DNA from: Phycisphaerales bacterium
Lineage (GTDB): Bacteria; Planctomycetota; Phycisphaerae; Tepidisphaerales; Tepidisphaeraceae
Assembly (NCBI GenBank): GCA_028288775.1
Contig: JAQGHP010000602.1
Location: forward strand, 1-12,991
DNA: 12,991 bases
Direction of reading: 5' to 3'
The notes below the pieces were generated by a model that saw only the letters and a program-made list of their open reading frames with translations, did not search any database and was not told the origin of the DNA. Position 1 is the first letter of the stretch; each line of letters starts with the position of its first letter. This document shows positions 6,449-12,991 of this stretch, one piece after another. Both the position numbers and the translations under genes were made by a program.

Positions 6449-7462
6449 TTACTGCATCCCTCGTTCCCGCAGTTCCCGCAACACTGCTTCGGTCACCTGT
6501 AGCACTTTATCGCGCTGAAGGTTCCCGGTTCGCGGCGCGCACCCCTCGGCGGGCGCTTCAGCCACACCGAAGTCGGCGAGGATGCAGCGAAGCACCTTCT
6601 GGAGCGCTTCGCGGTCAATCCGTTGTGATTCGCTGAGCGGCTGGCGGCTTGCGCCGAAATTAAAGCCGCGCAGCTCGACCGCCGCCCGGAAGCCTTCGGG
6701 GAAGTCGGCGGAGGTGATCATCGCGTCGAACAACTCGATGAGGCGCAATTGCAGCGGCACCGCTTCCGACAGGCGGCCGGACGTGGTGAGGTCGAAGATC
6801 AGTCGCGTGAGCTCGGGGACGATGCCGCTGGTGGCGTGGGTGCCCCCATCCGCGCCCATCACGAGCATCGGAACCAGCGCCGCCTCCCACCCGGTCAGGA
6901 AGGAAAAATCAGGGCGAATCGGGCGGACCGCGGCGATCATGCGGCACATGAACGTGACGTCGCCGCTGGAATCCTTGATGCCGATCACGCGCGGGAATTC
7001 CGCCAGCCGGCGGATCGTCGGCACGTCGATCGGCGAGGCGAAGAGGGGAATGTTGTAGAGGGTCACGTCGATTGGCGAATGCAATGCGATTTCGCGGAAG
7101 TATGCGTAGACGCTCTCGGGGCTAAGTCGATAGTAATAAGGGGACACGACCGCCACCGCCCGCGCGCCGTATTCGTGGTAGGTCTCACAGGCGCGGATGG
7201 TTTCGCGGACGTTAGCCTCCGCGGCGCCGGCCAATACCGGCACTCTGCCGTCGCACTGCTGGCAGACGATTTTGATAATCCGCCGTCGTTCCTCGACGGT
7301 GAAGCGGGTGAATTCGCCGGTGGAGCCGTTGGGGTACAAGCCGTGGACGCCGCGTGCGATAAGCCAATCGACGTACCGGCGGAGCTCGGCCTCATTGATT
7401 TCGCCGCGTGAATCGAGCGGGACGAGGTTGGGCGTGAAGATGCCGCGGAGCTTGTCGGTCAT
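6449..7462 (-). CDS. DapA-family (class I aldolase-type) aldolase/dehydratase
   Basis: The protein has 337 residues. The TIM-barrel family hallmarks are present: GSTGE at 46-50 (Thr48), YNIP at 136-139 with the catalytic Tyr136, and GIKDSSGD at 161-168 with Lys163 as the Schiff-base lysine. True dihydrodipicolinate synthases are about 290 residues; this one has a C-terminal extension of about 40. No lysine-biosynthesis gene is near, whereas a Gfo/Idh/MocA gene is next in line, so a keto-acid-sugar lyase or dehydratase (for example on 2-keto-3-deoxy sugar acids or sialic acid) is more likely than lysine synthesis. The start ATG has AAGGA about seven bases upstream. This would be the first gene of the minus-strand block. 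Confidence 0.92.
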   Translation of the reverse strand: MTDKLRGIFTPNLVPLDSRGEINEAELRRYVDWLIARGVHGLYPNGSTGEFTRFTVEERRRIIKIVCQQCDGRVPVLAGAAEANVRETIRACETYHEYGARAVAVVSPYYYRLSPESVYAYFREIALHSPIDVTLYNIPLFASPIDVPTIRRLAEFPRVIGIKDSSGDVTFMCRMIAAVRPIRPDFSFLTGWEAALVPMLVMGADGGTHATSGIVPELTRLIFDLTTSGRLSEAVPLQLRLIELFDAMITSADFPEGFRAAVELRGFNFGASRQPLSESQRIDREALQKVLRCILADFGVAEAPAEGCAPRTGNLQRDKVLQVTEAVLRELRERGMQ

Positions 7463-7497
7463 GGAATTTCCTTCGCCGAATGGGGCGTCCCCTTTTT

Positions 7498-7517
7498 ACG
7501 CAAGTGCGGTCTTGCGT
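7498..7517. promoter_or_regulatory. Inverted repeat in the divergent intergenic region (possible operator)
   Basis: ACGCAAG and CTTGCGT (7498-7504 and 7511-7517) are perfect 7-base arms around a 6-base spacer. The repeat lies in the 153-base gap between the divergent DapA-family and diguanylate cyclase genes, about 36 bases upstream of the former. Plus-strand T5 precedes it, so it is not a standard terminator for either gene. The gap also has an AT-rich patch, GATATACAAATT, at about 7565-7576, the best candidate for a promoter core on either strand, but no convincing -35 box accompanies it. Confidence 0.35.
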
Positions 7518-7615
7518 CCAGCGCCTCCGATTTCCCCGACGTAACGCGATGGGCGTCGCGGGACGATATACAAATTGGGCAACCGCGCAAAGGCATCGAG
7601 AGAGAAGATTCGGGG

Positions 7616-9178
7616 ATGGATTTATCGGACCAAAACATCGCACCCTTCATCCCCGCGCCCAGCGGGGCGGAGTTTCTCGCCGACCTTCTGGCGGCGCAGG
7701 CCGAGCTCGCAACGCTCGAAGCCGATCCGCTCGCCGTGCTCCGCGCGCTGGCCGATCGGGCGCGGCAAGCGTGCGGCGCTGACGTCGCGGTGATCGAAGC
7801 GCTCTCCCCGGTGTGGCGTGTCGCCAGCGGCGGCGCGCTCCCTCCCGTCGCGGAACTGTTTCCTGAGCCCGTCCGCACGGCGCTGCGGGACCCGGACGCG
7901 CCGCCTCTTTTCATTGACGATACCGAACTCGACCCCCGCGCCGCCGCCCTGGCGATCCGCAGGCCTGGCGTCCGGTCGCTTATCCTTGTGCCGCTGGGCG
8001 GCGGGGATCGCGTGATGGGCTTCCTGCTCGTCGCTTCCAGCTCGTCCGGCGCGTTCGATCCGCTCCATGTCACTTCGCTGCAATTGCTCGGGGTGCTGCT
8101 TTCTGCGGCGCTGCGCGGGGCGGCCGAGCGCGAAGAGCGGCGGGTGCTCGAAATGGTGGCCAGGGATCTGCCGCTCGCGGAGGTTCTTGAGCAGCTTGTC
8201 GTACTGGTGGAAAGGCAAACCTCAGAGGCGGGCGCCTGCGTGCTGCTGGTGGTTCAGGATGGAACGATTCAGCCTTTCGGCGCGAACCTGCGGCCGCACC
8301 TTGCCGAAATGGTGTGTCGCCAGCCCCTGTCCTTCACGGCCCGGCTCGCGGACCGGTTGCCCGAAGGAGCCACCGCACCGCGCATGATCGACATTGTGGC
8401 CGACCCGGCGTGGGAAGATTTGCGCGACGCGTCGCGGGCGAGTGGGATCGAGGCGTGTTGGGTCACGCCGATTGGCGGCGCGGGCGGGGAACGGCTCGGC
8501 CTCGCGGTGGCATTCACCGGGCATCGCCGCGAACCAACCCGTGCAGAATCCGTGGCGCTGTGTGCCACTGCCCGCCTTGCCGCGATCGCAATCGAGCATC
8601 ACCAGACCACGCGGCAACTGGCGTATCTCGTTCGCCATGACGTGCTGACGGGGCTGCCGAACCGAATCCTCTTCGAGGACCGGCTGTTCCAGGCGATGAC
8701 GCTCGCCCGCCGCAACCGGACGACGCTCGCACTGCTCGCGATCGACCTCGACCATTTCAAACAGGTGAATGACACATTGGGCCACCAGGCGGGGGATGCG
8801 CTTCTGCGGCAATTCGCCCGCCGGGCCCGGACCCGCCTGCGTGAGAGCGACACGCTGGCCCGCGTGGGCGGCGACGAATTCATGCTAATTTTGCCCGAGG
8901 TGACCGACCGCTCCGCCGCCGATATGGTCGTCCGCAAATTGCGCGACTCAATCGAGGAGGAGCCCTTTGAGCTTCTGGGCACCGCCCGCCGCGTCAGCGC
9001 GAGCATCGGCGTGGCCCTCTTCCCCGACGATTCCGACGACCCCGCCGGCCTCCAGCGATTCGCCGACGGGAATATGTACCGCATCAAGGAACAGAACCAC
9101 CGCCTGACCGCGCCGGCCCAAATTTCTCCATCCGAACAGCCTGCGGGACCCGATACGGTGTTGCCGATTCATTGCTAA
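7616..9178 (+). CDS. GAF-GAF-GGDEF diguanylate cyclase
   Basis: The protein has 520 residues. Two GAF-like sensory domains (about 38-170 and 178-325) are followed by a GGDEF domain from D342-VLTGLPNR to about 500. The active-site motif GGDEF is intact at 418-422; IDLDHFK at 376-382 supplies the metal-binding Asp. RESD at 409-412 is the product-inhibition I-site at the correct five-residue spacing. It should therefore make cyclic di-GMP from two GTP and be feedback-inhibited. There is no transmembrane segment, so it senses a cytoplasmic signal. The ATG at 7616 has only a weak purine-rich site before it. The GDE gene starts 62 bases after its stop, allowing co-transcription. Confidence 0.93.
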   Translation: MDLSDQNIAPFIPAPSGAEFLADLLAAQAELATLEADPLAVLRALADRARQACGADVAVIEALSPVWRVASGGALPPVAELFPEPVRTALRDPDAPPLFIDDTELDPRAAALAIRRPGVRSLILVPLGGGDRVMGFLLVASSSSGAFDPLHVTSLQLLGVLLSAALRGAAEREERRVLEMVARDLPLAEVLEQLVVLVERQTSEAGACVLLVVQDGTIQPFGANLRPHLAEMVCRQPLSFTARLADRLPEGATAPRMIDIVADPAWEDLRDASRASGIEACWVTPIGGAGGERLGLAVAFTGHRREPTRAESVALCATARLAAIAIEHHQTTRQLAYLVRHDVLTGLPNRILFEDRLFQAMTLARRNRTTLALLAIDLDHFKQVNDTLGHQAGDALLRQFARRARTRLRESDTLARVGGDEFMLILPEVTDRSAADMVVRKLRDSIEEEPFELLGTARRVSASIGVALFPDDSDDPAGLQRFADGNMYRIKEQNHRLTAPAQISPSEQPAGPDTVLPIHC

Positions 9179-9240
9179 TTTGGCCCAGCCCGCGTTTTCT
9201 GCTTTTGCTTCCCCCCGCGCCGTCCGATTACACTTTGCCC

Positions 9241-11235
9241 ATGGCGCCTTTCTCGATCGACACCAACGGACAGCTTCAGCCGCACCTCTTGCAGGAATGG
9301 CTTCTCACCAACGGGCTGGGCGGGTACGCGTTTTCCACCGTGGTCGGCTGCAACACCCGCCGCTATCACGGGCTGCTGTGCGCCGCCACGCTGCCGCCCG
9401 TCGGGCGCGTGATGGCGCTCAACCGGATCGGCGAGATCCTCACCGTTGACGGCGACGACGACCGCCTGCTGGAATTCTCGGTGAACCAATTCCGCGAAGG
9501 TTTCCACCCGCACGGCTGGACGTACCTGCGCCGCTTCACGCTCGACGACGTGGCGCGGTGGGAATACGAGGTCGAGGGCGTCAAGATCGTGAAGGAAGTG
9601 CAGATCCTGTGGCTCCAGAATGTGGTCGGGATCCGCTACACGATTGACCCGGGCAAGGGCCGCCGGGCAAAGCTGAGTTTGCTGCCGTTCATGGGCCTGC
9701 GCGATTTCCATGCCGAGCGGCATGGCAGCGACGCCCGGTTCGACCAGTGGGCCGGAGAGCGCGAGGTGCGTGTGGCGGCGGGGCAATTGTCGGCCGCAGT
9801 GCGGGCGGATACCGGCGTCTTCGAGCCCAAGCCCGACTGGTGGCATTCACACTTTTACGCAATAGAAAGCGACCGCGGGCAGGACGATACCGAAGACCTG
9901 TTCACCCCCGGCCGTTTCGTCCTGGACGCAAAGGGCCCGGCGAGCATCACCCTCTGGGCCGCGATGGAGCCTGCCGGGCCTTTCGATTGGGATGCGGAAC
10001 TCAAACGGCGGCGCGAGGCGGTCGCCGCGGCGTACAGCCTTCCGGAAAACGTGCAGCCCCCCAGCCGCGCACCGCTCGCGGCGCCCGACGCCTCCCCGAC
10101 GCTGCAACGCCTCACGCGCGCGGCCAACGACTTCATCGTCTACCGCAAGTCCCCCGACGGCACCGACGGCTCGACCGTTATCGCGGGTTATCCGTGGTTC
10201 GCCGACTGGGGTCGCGATACGATGATCGCGCTGCCGGGCCTTTTTCTCACCACCCGCCGTTTCGCCCAGGCCCGCCAGGTGCTCGGCGTCTTCGCGAAAT
10301 ATGTCAGCGAGGGGATGATCCCCAACGTCTTCGACGATTACTCAAACGAGCCGCACTACAACACTGTGGACGCGAGCCTTTGGTTCATCCACGCCGCGTT
10401 CGAATATCTGCGGCAATCGAAGGACGCGCATACGTTCGAGGAAACGTTCCTGCCCGCGTGCCGGGCCATCCTCGACGGCTACCGCAGCGGCACGCGGTTC
10501 CACATCGCGATGGACGAGGCCGATGGCCTGATCACCCAGGGCGATCAACAGACGCAGCTCACGTGGATGGACGCGAAGTGCAACGGCGTCGCGTTCACGC
10601 CCCGGCAGGGCAAGGCCGTGGAAATCAACGCGCTCTGGTATCACGCGTTGCGACTGATGAGCGAAAACGTGCTAGCCGACAAGGTAGCCGAAAGCTTCCG
10701 CAAGGCTTTCTGGATCAGCCCGTTCCGCGGGCTGGCGGACGTGGTCGAAGGCCCGCCCGGCCCCAGCGGCTACGGACGCCGCGATCTGTCGCTGCGGCCC
10801 AACCAGATCTTCGCCGTCAGTCTGCCCAACAGCCCGCTGCTCCCCGAGCAACAGAGCGCCGTGGTGGAAGTCGTACGTCGGGAATTGCTCACGCCCATGG
10901 GCCTGCGAACGCTGGCTAAAAGCGATCCAAAATATCAGGGCCGCTACTCCGGCCCGCAGTTCCAGCGCGACGGCGCATATCACAACGGGACAGTCTGGGC
11001 GTGGCCGCTGGGGGCGTTCCTGGAAGGCTATCTCCGGGTGAACGCCCGCTCGCCCAAGGCGATTGCACAGGCCCGGGAATGGCTCACGCCCCTGATCCGG
11101 CAGATGGATTACAACTGCATTGGCCAGATTGCTGAGATCTACGAAGGCGACCCGCCGCACCGAATGGTCGGCTGCCCCGCCCAAGCCTGGAGCGTGGCGG
11201 AGGTGCTTCGCCTGGCGGTGGAATTAGGGATGTAA
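9241..11235 (+). CDS. Glycogen debranching enzyme (amylo-alpha-1,6-glucosidase, archaeal type, GH133-like)
   Basis: With the ATG at 9241 the protein has 664 residues. The frame extends to a TTG at 9172, but this would overlap the cyclase and add 23 residues unlike the family, so I prefer 9241. The N-terminal domain opens with EWLLTNGLGGYAFSTVVG (19-36) and NTRRYHGLL (38-46). The C-terminal (alpha/alpha)6 barrel holds FADWGRDTMIALPG (D326), YNTVDASLWF, TWMDAKCNG (D444), the EINALWYHAL segment from E461, and GAYHNGTVWAWPLG (578-591). These are the signatures of bacterial/archaeal glycogen debranching enzymes, which remove the alpha-1,6-linked glucose stubs of glycogen. It is cytoplasmic. No other glycogen gene is in the window. 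No clear ribosome binding site precedes the ATG. Confidence 0.93.
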   Translation: MAPFSIDTNGQLQPHLLQEWLLTNGLGGYAFSTVVGCNTRRYHGLLCAATLPPVGRVMALNRIGEILTVDGDDDRLLEFSVNQFREGFHPHGWTYLRRFTLDDVARWEYEVEGVKIVKEVQILWLQNVVGIRYTIDPGKGRRAKLSLLPFMGLRDFHAERHGSDARFDQWAGEREVRVAAGQLSAAVRADTGVFEPKPDWWHSHFYAIESDRGQDDTEDLFTPGRFVLDAKGPASITLWAAMEPAGPFDWDAELKRRREAVAAAYSLPENVQPPSRAPLAAPDASPTLQRLTRAANDFIVYRKSPDGTDGSTVIAGYPWFADWGRDTMIALPGLFLTTRRFAQARQVLGVFAKYVSEGMIPNVFDDYSNEPHYNTVDASLWFIHAAFEYLRQSKDAHTFEETFLPACRAILDGYRSGTRFHIAMDEADGLITQGDQQTQLTWMDAKCNGVAFTPRQGKAVEINALWYHALRLMSENVLADKVAESFRKAFWISPFRGLADVVEGPPGPSGYGRRDLSLRPNQIFAVSLPNSPLLPEQQSAVVEVVRRELLTPMGLRTLAKSDPKYQGRYSGPQFQRDGAYHNGTVWAWPLGAFLEGYLRVNARSPKAIAQAREWLTPLIRQMDYNCIGQIAEIYEGDPPHRMVGCPAQAWSVAEVLRLAVELGM

Positions 11236-11262
11236 CGCGGGAAGAGATTGAAACGGAAAGGC

Positions 11263-11369
11263 GATTGCAAATTGCAAAATGCAAAATGCAAAATGCAAAT
11301 TGAAAGGCGGGGGCAAATGCTCCCCGCGCCAATTTGCATTTTGCAATTTGCACTTTGCAATTTGCAATC
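11263..11369. repeat. Long hairpin of TTGCAAATTGCAAAATGC-type repeats
   Basis: The arms 11263-11301 and 11331-11369 are 39 bases each and pair at 37 positions. The 29-base loop can itself pair (GGCGGGGG against CCCCGCGCC) so the whole 107 bases can form one stem. Each arm is made of 7-8-base GCAAAAT/GCAAATT units. It starts 27 bases after the debranching-enzyme stop and overlaps the probable start of the next gene, so it could act as a terminator-like or processing structure between them. AT-rich units in GC-rich DNA point to a mobile or expanded element. Confidence 0.9.
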
Positions 11370-12681
11370 CCTGACCCGCGCCAATCGGCGGGCACCGATT
11401 TCCCTCGCGTTCACGTTCTGCCTCCTGCTGTCATCGCATTTAGTGGGCGCAGCCGACGCGGCGTTCTCCCTTCCCTTACAGGGAAATTATCGTGCCGGCA
11501 AGTACATGCCCGTCCACGTTGCCGCCGACACGGACGGCGCGGATGACGTACTGATTCTTCACGGGCAAAACGCGGTCCCGACCGAGATTTCCGCAGCGAA
11601 CAAACGGATCGACGCAATCGTTCCATGGCTCGCGGTGCGCACCGTTCACGACGTGCAATGGTCCGCGCCGGGGACGGGCGAGCGGCCCGTCGAGTGGCCG
11701 CTGCATGCGCTGGGAGAAGACGAACGGCTGATTGGGTTTGCCGGGGCCGACCCGGACGCGCTCGCGCCGCTGTTCCCGGGACGAACGCTGTTGCGGGTTC
11801 CACTCGACCTCGCGCGGCCGCTGGCGGGGCCGGCCCAGGCGTGGGAGGCACTGGACGGAATTGTGCTCGACGCGGCCGCGGCGAGCAGGATGGATGAGTC
11901 GCAGCTTCGCGGGCTCGTGGAGGCAGGCACCGCCGTCGCAATCCGCTCCGAGCGTCGGCCGGGCGGTCCGTGGCCCTGGCGAAAGCAAAGCGCGTATTGG
12001 GTCCTGCACGTCCCCCTCTCCGGGCCGCAGACGGCGTTCGTTCCCGAAGGCGCATACGACCCGACGCAGGCATGGCTCCGCGGCTGGCCGGGCGATTTTC
12101 GGCGCCATGTGATCCTCGCCGCGGTTCTTTTCGCCATCCTCGCCACGGGCGTGACGCTGTGGCGGTCGCGTTGGAGCGTGCTGGTTTCGCTCGCGCTGTG
12201 CGCGACGTCGGCAGGCTTCATTATGCTGTGGCGCGCGCGTCAGCCCGTCACGCTGCAAGGCGGCGGCTCGGTGCTGGTACTCGGCGAATCGACCACGCAG
12301 CGCGACGACTGGACCTACCGCGCCGTCCTCCGCCCCGCCGACGGCAGCTTTGCGCGGCAGCCGGCAGCTCATCCCGTCTTCGCCTACCCGCGGCAGATTG
12401 ATGATTCGCAGGTGCGCCTGACGTGTGCCGCGGACGGCCGGCCGCTGGAATTTCGTTACTCGCAAAAGCCCAGGCAATCGTTGGCGTTCCTCACCCGCTC
12501 GCTACTCCCGGTCCGCTTGCCGGTCACGCCCTCTATGCCGATAAGCTCGCCGTTGCGAACCCTCGCCGACTCCCTTTACGCTGGCCCCGGGGATCGCTTG
12601 CTCGGGCAGGTGATGCAAGAAGGCGATGAAGGGCGCTGGCCTGATGTCGTGGTCGAAGCATCCGGATCGCCGGCCCCATGA
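11317..12681 (+). CDS. Exported two-pass membrane protein, unknown function
   Basis: The start is uncertain: the frame opens at a TTG (11248), with ATGs at 11293 and 11317 and a TTG at 11362; I use 11317, which follows GGCGGGGG and gives 454 residues. In all the upstream choices the first residues are translated from the long hairpin. The TTG at 11362 would leave a more normal signal peptide. The hydrophobic stretch at 26-45 ending GAADA-A (about 44-49) fits signal peptidase cleavage. An extracytoplasmic domain of about 200 residues follows, then two membrane segments at 265-282 and 287-305, and a ~150-residue C-terminal domain that should also face outward. I recognise no family. Translation could be affected by the hairpin at its start. 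Confidence 0.75.
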   Translation: MLPAPICILQFALCNLQSLTRANRRAPISLAFTFCLLLSSHLVGAADAAFSLPLQGNYRAGKYMPVHVAADTDGADDVLILHGQNAVPTEISAANKRIDAIVPWLAVRTVHDVQWSAPGTGERPVEWPLHALGEDERLIGFAGADPDALAPLFPGRTLLRVPLDLARPLAGPAQAWEALDGIVLDAAAASRMDESQLRGLVEAGTAVAIRSERRPGGPWPWRKQSAYWVLHVPLSGPQTAFVPEGAYDPTQAWLRGWPGDFRRHVILAAVLFAILATGVTLWRSRWSVLVSLALCATSAGFIMLWRARQPVTLQGGGSVLVLGESTTQRDDWTYRAVLRPADGSFARQPAAHPVFAYPRQIDDSQVRLTCAADGRPLEFRYSQKPRQSLAFLTRSLLPVRLPVTPSMPISSPLRTLADSLYAGPGDRLLGQVMQEGDEGRWPDVVVEASGSPAP

Positions 12682-12782
12682 TTGCGAACGGGACTAATCT
12701 CCATCTCGGCATTGCTAAGTTAATGAGCGAAGTGCGGCGAATCTTGTCGCAGTACTTCTCCCTCTTCCTCGTACGGGCGTGA
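12678..12782 (+). CDS. Possible 34-residue ORF coupled to the previous stop
   Basis: The ATG overlaps the previous stop as ATGA, the classic coupled arrangement. The frame encodes 34 residues starting MIANGTNLHLGIAK and ending SLFLVRA. No known family and no upstream ribosome binding site beyond coupling. It may be chance or the remnant of a truncated downstream gene; weak support. Confidence 0.15.
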   Translation: MIANGTNLHLGIAKLMSEVRRILSQYFSLFLVRA

Positions 12783-12807
12783 AGTTGTGTGATTCGCGAC
12801 TATTCCA

Positions 12808-12882
12808 TGTAGGGTGGGTGTACTCGCCCACCATTTGACACGCAATCGCTCGACGATGGTGGGCGAGCACGCCCACCCTACA
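12808..12882. repeat. Inverted repeat with 27-base arms, GGTGGGCG/CGCCCACC core
   Basis: Arms 12808-12834 and 12856-12882 pair at 25 of 27 positions around a 21-base spacer. Each arm is itself a hairpin, for example GTGGGCG-AGCA-CGCCCAC in the right arm. The core resembles the GGGCG...CGCCC hairpins at 1341-1442 and 2597-2666. This is most of the gap between the membrane protein gene and the right edge; the minus-strand open frame through it is repeat-encoded and not a gene. Confidence 0.85.
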
Positions 12883-12913
12883 CGCCTTAATAACCGCGGG
12901 GAACGCCCCATCG

Positions 12914-12939
12914 TGGCACGGGTTTTCAACCCAATGCCA
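12914..12939. repeat. Half-element hairpin TGGCACGGGTT...AACCC..TGCCA
   Basis: TGGCA (12914-12918) and GGGTT pair with AACCC and TGCCA (12935-12939) around a loop of TTC, with small bulges. It resembles the TGGCACGGG end of the repeat near 2597, so it may be a partial copy of a related element. It covers the ATG of the possible gene at 12934. Confidence 0.5.
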
Positions 12940-12991
12940 TTAAGCGACTTTGACCGCCGACCGCCGGCGATTCAAGATCTGCTGGCGCAGT
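12934..12991 (+). CDS. Possible start of a further gene, cut by the right edge
   Basis: ATG followed by 18 complete codons open to the edge, beginning MPLSDFDRRPPAIQDLLAQ. This is too short to identify. The ATG lies in a small hairpin and no ribosome binding site precedes it. The sequence reads like protein (charged, polar, then IQDLL), which is the only support. Confidence 0.25.
   Translation, partial: MPLSDFDRRPPAIQDLLAQ

Noticed and set aside
7498..7517. Rho-independent terminator
   Set aside because: The T-run lies before the hairpin on the plus strand and reads as A on the minus strand, so it fits neither direction.
9172..9240. TTG-initiated extension of the debranching enzyme
   Set aside because: Overlaps the cyclase stop, has no family similarity, and the ATG at 9241 leaves a complete N-terminal domain.
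11263..11369. CRISPR array
   Set aside because: The short repeated units lack unique spacers of regular length and are arranged as one inverted repeat; no cas gene is present.
11476..12477. Minus-strand open frame of 333 codons
   Set aside because: Arg-rich, antisense to the membrane protein, which has a signal peptide and two membrane segments.
12720..12929. Minus-strand open frame of 69 codons
   Set aside because: Most of it is the translated inverted repeat; no support as a gene.
1..12991. New multi-gene defence or toxin-antitoxin system
   Set aside because: Only the partial helicase hints at defence; the remaining genes are metabolic, signalling or membrane proteins with no toxin, nuclease, methyltransferase or integrase.

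Overview
The window is GC-rich bacterial DNA. It has compact same-strand gene blocks, few recognisable Shine-Dalgarno sites, and gaps filled with inverted-repeat elements built on a GGGCG/CGCCC core. Together with a Gfo/Idh/MocA oxidoreductase beside a DapA-family protein, an archaeal-type glycogen debranching enzyme, and in-frame repeat peptides such as TGVPPV and GRDARVT, this suggests Planctomycetota or another PVC-group bacterium. That assignment is inferred from style; there is no rRNA or marker gene in the window.

Left block (1-7462), all on the minus strand. Read in the direction of transcription it holds: a DapA-family aldolase/dehydratase (7462-6449), a Gfo/Idh/MocA oxidoreductase (6269-5082), a small lipoprotein (5066-4404, only 15 bases downstream), a stand-alone Rieske [2Fe-2S] protein (4297-3971), a family 2 glycosyltransferase with a membrane tail (3873-2755), and the N-terminal 817 codons of a large DUF4011/AAA_11-type superfamily 1 helicase that runs off the left edge (2453-1). 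The helicase frame is open from its start to the edge and carries Walker A GPPGTGKS. The first three genes look like a metabolic unit with a lipoprotein attached; the others are probably separate units.

Right block (7616-12991), all on the plus strand, divergent from the left block across a 153-base gap. It holds a GAF-GAF-GGDEF diguanylate cyclase with an intact active site and I-site, a glycogen debranching enzyme (GH133-like), an exported two-pass membrane protein of unknown function, and possibly the first codons of another gene at the right edge.

The least ordinary content is the repeats. Each larger gap has a different long inverted repeat: about 200 bases around 2631, a GTTGCTGGTTGC family at 4306-4399, 39-base arms at 11263-11369, and 27-base arms at 12808-12882. 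Two such elements sit in frame inside the helicase gene, where they encode part of its linker. No transposase or RAYT gene is present. I found no CRISPR array, rRNA, tRNA, prophage, or convincing new multi-gene system.
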